Assembly (NCBI GenBank): GCA_948567375.1
Contig: OX419756.1
Coordinates: forward strand, 29,366,552-29,430,551
Length of the DNA stretch: 64,000 bases
Reading direction: 5' to 3'
From: Lunularia cruciata
Taxonomy: Eukaryota; Streptophyta; Marchantiopsida; Lunulariales; Lunulariaceae
The translations under genes were made by a program, and so were the position numbers. Of this stretch, positions 59,600 to 64,000 are shown in pieces; within the stretch, counting starts at the first letter, position 1, and each line of letters begins with the position of its first letter. The notes under the pieces were generated by a model. The model saw only the letters and a program-made list of their open reading frames with translations. It ran no database searches and was not told where the DNA came from.

Positions 59600-61262
59600 T
59601 CACTTCTTGCACCACTGGAGAGAACACAAGTAGTCTGATTGGTCATCACTCCAACCTCACTACTGTACACCAAAGCACCAGTGCTCTAAAGTTAGGGCAC
59701 CTCACACAAACATGGTGCACAAACAAGAAGTAGAGAATGGAGTAGGTCCAATCACAAGAAGTCTAAACAAAACCCTTCATCTCATAAATCAACACCCTCT
59801 ACCATCATTTAGCAATTGACATAAAAGGAGTGTCTACCTATTCCTAAGCTATTAGGATTGCCAAGGATAGTATCAAAGTACCTCTCCTACCCAAAGCTAC
59901 ATATGTATAGGTATCAATCAACCAGTCACTATAACAACAAGTGAAGGTGGACCAGTTGGTTAGGGTGCCAATCTAGAAACCAGAGATATGGGGTTCAAAC
60001 CTTGTTGTACACAATCTAGAAGGGTGTGCAGATTTTGCCAAATTGTGACCAAAAACTCATCTAAACTAGCTAGCCCTATGTCTTGAAGCCTTTAAATACC
60101 AAATGAGGCCTTTCTTCTTGCCAAATATGGCCAAGCTTCATCCAACTCTAGCCAACTCCAAAACCTCCAACTTTGGGCATCCTTTACCAATCTAATGCAC
60201 CTCCTCTATAGTTGGTTCACCACCAAATCCTCCGCTAACTCTCAACTTGAGCTAAATTGAGAGGATCTTCTCCAAATCAAGCCAAGCTTCACCCAACTCT
60301 GGCTAACTCAAGAACCTCTAACTCTAGGCAACCTCTACCAAGCTTCACCCAACTCTGGCAAATTCAAGAACCTTCAACTATGGGTAGCCTGCACCAATCT
60401 GACGTACATCTTCTACAATTGGAAGACCGCCAAATCCTCCAATAACTTGAGCCAAATTGAGAGGATAGGGATCTCTAGATCCCTAATTCAAGAGGATGGG
60501 TTCCCAAATCCAAATTCACCTTCAAGTTTGCACTTTAAGCTCAATTTGTACTAAATTGACCTTGATTTCACCTCTTGTGCTCAAAATCAAATATCTTCTA
60601 TCTCAAATCGACTCAATTCTCAAAAGTTTGGCCAACACTTCTGCACATCTTCTGCCCCACTGCCAAATTTGCATAGAGCTTCCGCACACAATCACTCTCT
60701 AGGAAATCTAGGACTATGATCAAATGTACCAATAATCAGCCAAGCTTGGAAATACCACCAACACCCTTCATTCTTGCACCCAATTTCCCTCTAACTCTCA
60801 CCTCTTTAATGTAATCAATTCATTCTTCCACTCAAATTACACTCAGATCAAATATGTACTTGATCTTTCACTCAACAAGTTGCAAACTATTGGGCACTAA
60901 TTACAATCAAGCCATACCCACCCTAGCTAAGAGACTTCAAGTGATCATTGTAAGCTTTTGTCCACCATAGCCAAGAACTCAAAGGCTTAACGTTAGAGAA
61001 GTGAGCTCTTTGGAGCTGTACTTGAAAGTATACCCCTTTGCTTGACCTAGATCTCTAGCCATAACGCCGCCGTGACTGTACATCCAACGATGCAAGTAAC
61101 AATGGGTCCCACCATGTGATCAATAGCCCTAATATAAAATCAGATTGGCAACAAGTAGTCCATGAGTAACTATCAAAATACCTTTGACTACCAACACTTC
61201 CACTCCATTGTCCAAGAAAACCTAACTTTGGTGCTACAAAGGTCGTGACAATGTTCAAAATG
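59600..61262 (-). repeat. D-family LTR (about 1.66 kb, approximate bounds)
   Basis: The 60820-61260 part is repeated at 52915-53345 in the same orientation, as expected for two LTRs. The low end is set by the gag leader at about 59560-59600. An internal cluster at 60120-60480 repeats caagcttcacccaactctgg three times (about 60133, 60283 and 60339) and aaattgagaggat twice. Confidence 0.5.
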
Positions 61263-62900
61263 ATCAATGGTTGAACTTTTAAGGACCACAGATTGGAAGG
61301 ATGAGTGCAGATATAGTCTCATTCATGGATGATTGATGCATGGTGTTTGACCTACGTTGCAAACCCACTATGACCAAAGTCCTTGGCTTGAGCAAGCAAG
61401 CATGCATGCACAAGCCGTTGTGATCACCACCGCCAAGTAGAAGGAGAACCACTATACATCATAGCATGTCTTTGATTCCTTCATCATATTGGTTGTGGAG
61501 ATTTTTCTCATCTCCACTCTGACTTTTTCTTTTGCAATGCAGCACAAGGTTCTTTATAGAGGAATGGAGTATTAGCTATATTGCAAGCCATGTTCACCTC
61601 TTAATTTTCCCAATGGATATCAATCATCTTGTAGCAATCACACATTGGGTCTTCATTAATGGGTAGTGAAAGTAGGTGCTCTCAACATATCTAGGCTTCT
61701 CCCTACTTACCAAACATAATTGTGAAGGATTTATATCACACAATTCACAAGTAAACTACTTTGTAGGTTACATTGTTTCTTGTATGTCTAAGTTGTGTTT
61801 GGGTTGTTTCTTTTCAGCTTTTAGCCCTTTTTGCTTAGGTCTAAGGCTAGTGTTCTTCATTGCACTTTTTAGTGTTTGTATATTCCCTTTTATTTTTACT
61901 TTGGAATATACTATTTAGCCTTCTTGTCTCTTTTATAAAAGCTTGTTACATCTTTGAGTCTAAATTTTTTTGCCTTCTATAACTCCTTTGAATCGGATGG
62001 TCACATTAGAGGGTTTCAGATTTAAAGTAGATAGATATTTACTGGACATTTAGTGACATCCATAAAATATTTTATATAGAGATGAATTGATAAGTAATGG
62101 AATAATGTAACTCTTTGAATCAGATGGTCATATTTTGGGGTTTCAGATTTAAAGTCAACATATATTTACATGATATTTAGTAACATCCATAAAATATTTT
62201 ATCGGTATCTATACAAAAGAATTGATAAGTAGTGGAACTGTAAAATTGTAAGGGTTTATGAAATTTGGGGTGAATTCAAGTTTTCAATCGGTCAAATTTA
62301 TAGCAACCAGGATTTTAGGTAGCCCCATAACCTTAAAAAAAATATGGATCATGTTTTAGATTACACATAAACTTATCTATGGCTATATAATATTACATTG
62401 AAAATGCCCCTATACTCTAGTGCACGACCCATAAAATTCTTACAAACTGTCTGTAAACTTTTTTACTGATATTTACCAAATCATAAAAGATAAATCTGAA
62501 ACCCCTATTAAGATAGGCTTATCCTTCTTGATATTATCCTTCTTGTGTTCATGTGTGGGAGAGTGTGGAGATGGGAGAGGAAAGGGAGAGAATTGAGAAG
62601 ACATAGCTATAATTTTTGAGGGCTCTCTAGCATATAGCACTTGAGTGAATAGTCAATTTTCTTTGTTTTGTCAATTTTGGTTCCATTGGTACCTAGATTG
62701 AAGACTATGCAGAATTGAGTAGAAAGTTACGAGGACTTTAAGCTTTTTTACAGTTTAGAGTGATCATTACACATTGAGAGTGATGGGTCAGGAATTTTCA
62801 TTTTTTCTCTTGGTTTTCATGATTAAGTTCCACGGGAATTTAGTTTGAAAATTTTGGAGATAGAAATTAAAGTTGTGATAGTTTATAGTTTTTAGGGTGT
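61263..62900. other. AT-rich stretch with a 128-bp tandem duplication
   Basis: No gene was recognised. The unit at 61981-62108 is repeated at 62109-62238. Both contain ggtttcagatttaaagt, then catccataaaatattttat, then gaattgataagta. A hydrophobic plus-strand frame at 61676-61918 has no recognised family. Confidence 0.6.
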
Positions 62901-62924
62901 GGAGAGATTGTTTTCTTATGTGAG

Positions 62925-64000
62925 TTGGGATGTGAGGGGTTGTGGTTTTGCAGATATGGGGAGATATGGAGAGGAGCATCATGTGTTAGTATCATTATTT
63001 TTGTGCTAGCCATGGCTACACCTTCCCATGTGGGGTCGCTTAGAGCGGCTCGGGATACACCATGCCCGGTGTGTCACGGACGCTTTACCTTGCATGGGGT
63101 AAAGACCCATGTGAGAAGGATGCACAAGGACTATGATTGGACCACTTGGGATGCCCATGTGAGATGAGTGATCACATCAACAGCAGTGACACTCAAGATT
63201 ACACACACTTCATCTATCCCTTTATTGATCGTCCTAAGGATGCCGATCAAGTCATGGGAGTGGTTAGCTTCTCAGGTGGGTTGCATTTTGGGGTTATTTG
63301 AGACTAGTTTTCCCATGTCCCTGTCTATTCCATAGGCTACCCCACACACTCCATAATGAGGCTAGATATGCTTTTTGCCTACCACTTGATCATTTGGCAT
63401 GTGATCCCTTGGACGAGTTTGCATGGTTCTTGCTCCTCTTACTCCCTTAATGGTGTCTTTGTTATGCTAGAGGGGGACGTGTGGGGCATAGAGAGGTGGC
63501 TGCTAGATTTTTTTTGATTCCAAGTGGGGATTGGGCCGCCCTTCAGGAAGATTCTGTTAGGGCAACACAATTCAAGAGACAAGCATCACCACAGGATACC
63601 ACAGAGTCCACTTGATTACAATAGTATAGGACATTGGGTCAAGCAAGAGAGTTTAGTAGAGCACAAGCGCTACACCCTTTGTCTATGGCGAGTCTTACTA
63701 ATGAGACTATCTCTTCCCTACGCTTGTTACCTCCTATAGCAGTATAGGGACTACCACTAGAGGCCTTAGATTATCAGCCTGAGCAACCTTTATATCTTGA
63801 TAGGTCGTTGTTTGCACAAGCATTGTGCACTGCCCCTTGCCTTTCCTCAAGATGCTTGTTAGGGATGGTTTATGAGCACCTTAGAGATTGCTTTCAGGCA
63901 GATGATCCTTCTAGTGGTTTTACCAAGTTGTTCAGGTGGCTACAGTAGTAGCAAGAGGAGACATTCATATGTCTATTAGTTAGGTGTTAGGTGCTAGTTG
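62925..64000 (+). pseudogene. Decayed plus-strand frame with a C2H2-like finger, runs toward the window edge
   Basis: The open part is 62925-63167; a natural start is the ATG at 63012. It encodes CPVCHGRFTLHGVKTHVRRM followed by H, which fits C-X2-C-X11-H-X4-H, a C2H2-like zinc finger. Beyond the TGA at 63165 the translation continues in shifting frames with no recognised domain. A zinc finger at the start of a broken frame suits either a transposon ORF or a relic transcription factor; the window edge prevents a decision. Confidence 0.4.

Noticed and set aside
61676-61918. Hydrophobic plus-strand frame of 80 codons
   Set aside because: T-rich DNA readily gives hydrophobic frames; no family or conservation could be seen.

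Overview
The window is nuclear DNA of a land plant. The signs are one potassium-transporter gene with canonical GT-AG introns, set in about 60 kb of nested Ty3/gypsy and Ty1/copia LTR retrotransposons with AT-rich filler. The repeat density and long degenerate elements suggest a large, repeat-rich genome, possibly a gymnosperm or fern, but nothing in the window fixes the species. No rRNA gene, tRNA gene, CRISPR array or bacterial-type operon was recognised.

Left part (1-16.2 kb). A 6,246-bp Ty3/gypsy element (family A, minus strand, 5568-11813) is complete: LTRs with about four substitutions between them, a primer binding site, a polypurine tract, a matching 4-bp target duplication and one open gag-pol frame. 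It sits inside an older, decayed gypsy element (E), whose gag lies at 11814-12886 and whose protease, RT, RNase H and integrase lie at 2838-5567. Further left are another family A LTR (546-1237) and a 161-bp tandem repeat (1741-2390). To the right are an LTR-like stretch, an integrase C-terminus relic and a decayed reading frame of unknown family (14.8-16.1 kb).

Middle (16.9-34.9 kb). A decayed gypsy element of a second family (B, minus strand) has its 3' LTR at about 16960-18814, pol at 18.9-22.1 kb, protease at 25.9-27.3 kb, gag at 28-29.5 kb and 5' LTR at 33868-34543. Three later insertions interrupt it: element C (22106-25887, unknown class, 5-bp target duplication), a solo family A LTR (27287-27977), and a Ty1/copia element (29485-33867) whose empty site survives in another B copy at 55.2 kb.

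34.9-44.7 kb holds decayed coiled-coil reading frames, short degenerate repeats, a copia LTR and a PIF/Harbinger-like transposase relic.

44.9-49.2 kb is the only gene that looks functional: a nine-exon HAK/KUP/KT potassium transporter (794 aa, minus strand). It is bracketed by an inverted repeat (44769-44819 and 49774-49821). A third, diverged copy lies at 51.08-51.16 kb.

52.8-64 kb is another composite of gypsy-type pieces: a D-family LTR, gag with zinc knuckle, a protease-like relic, a third B LTR and a solo A LTR. A decayed frame with a C2H2-like finger runs toward the right edge.
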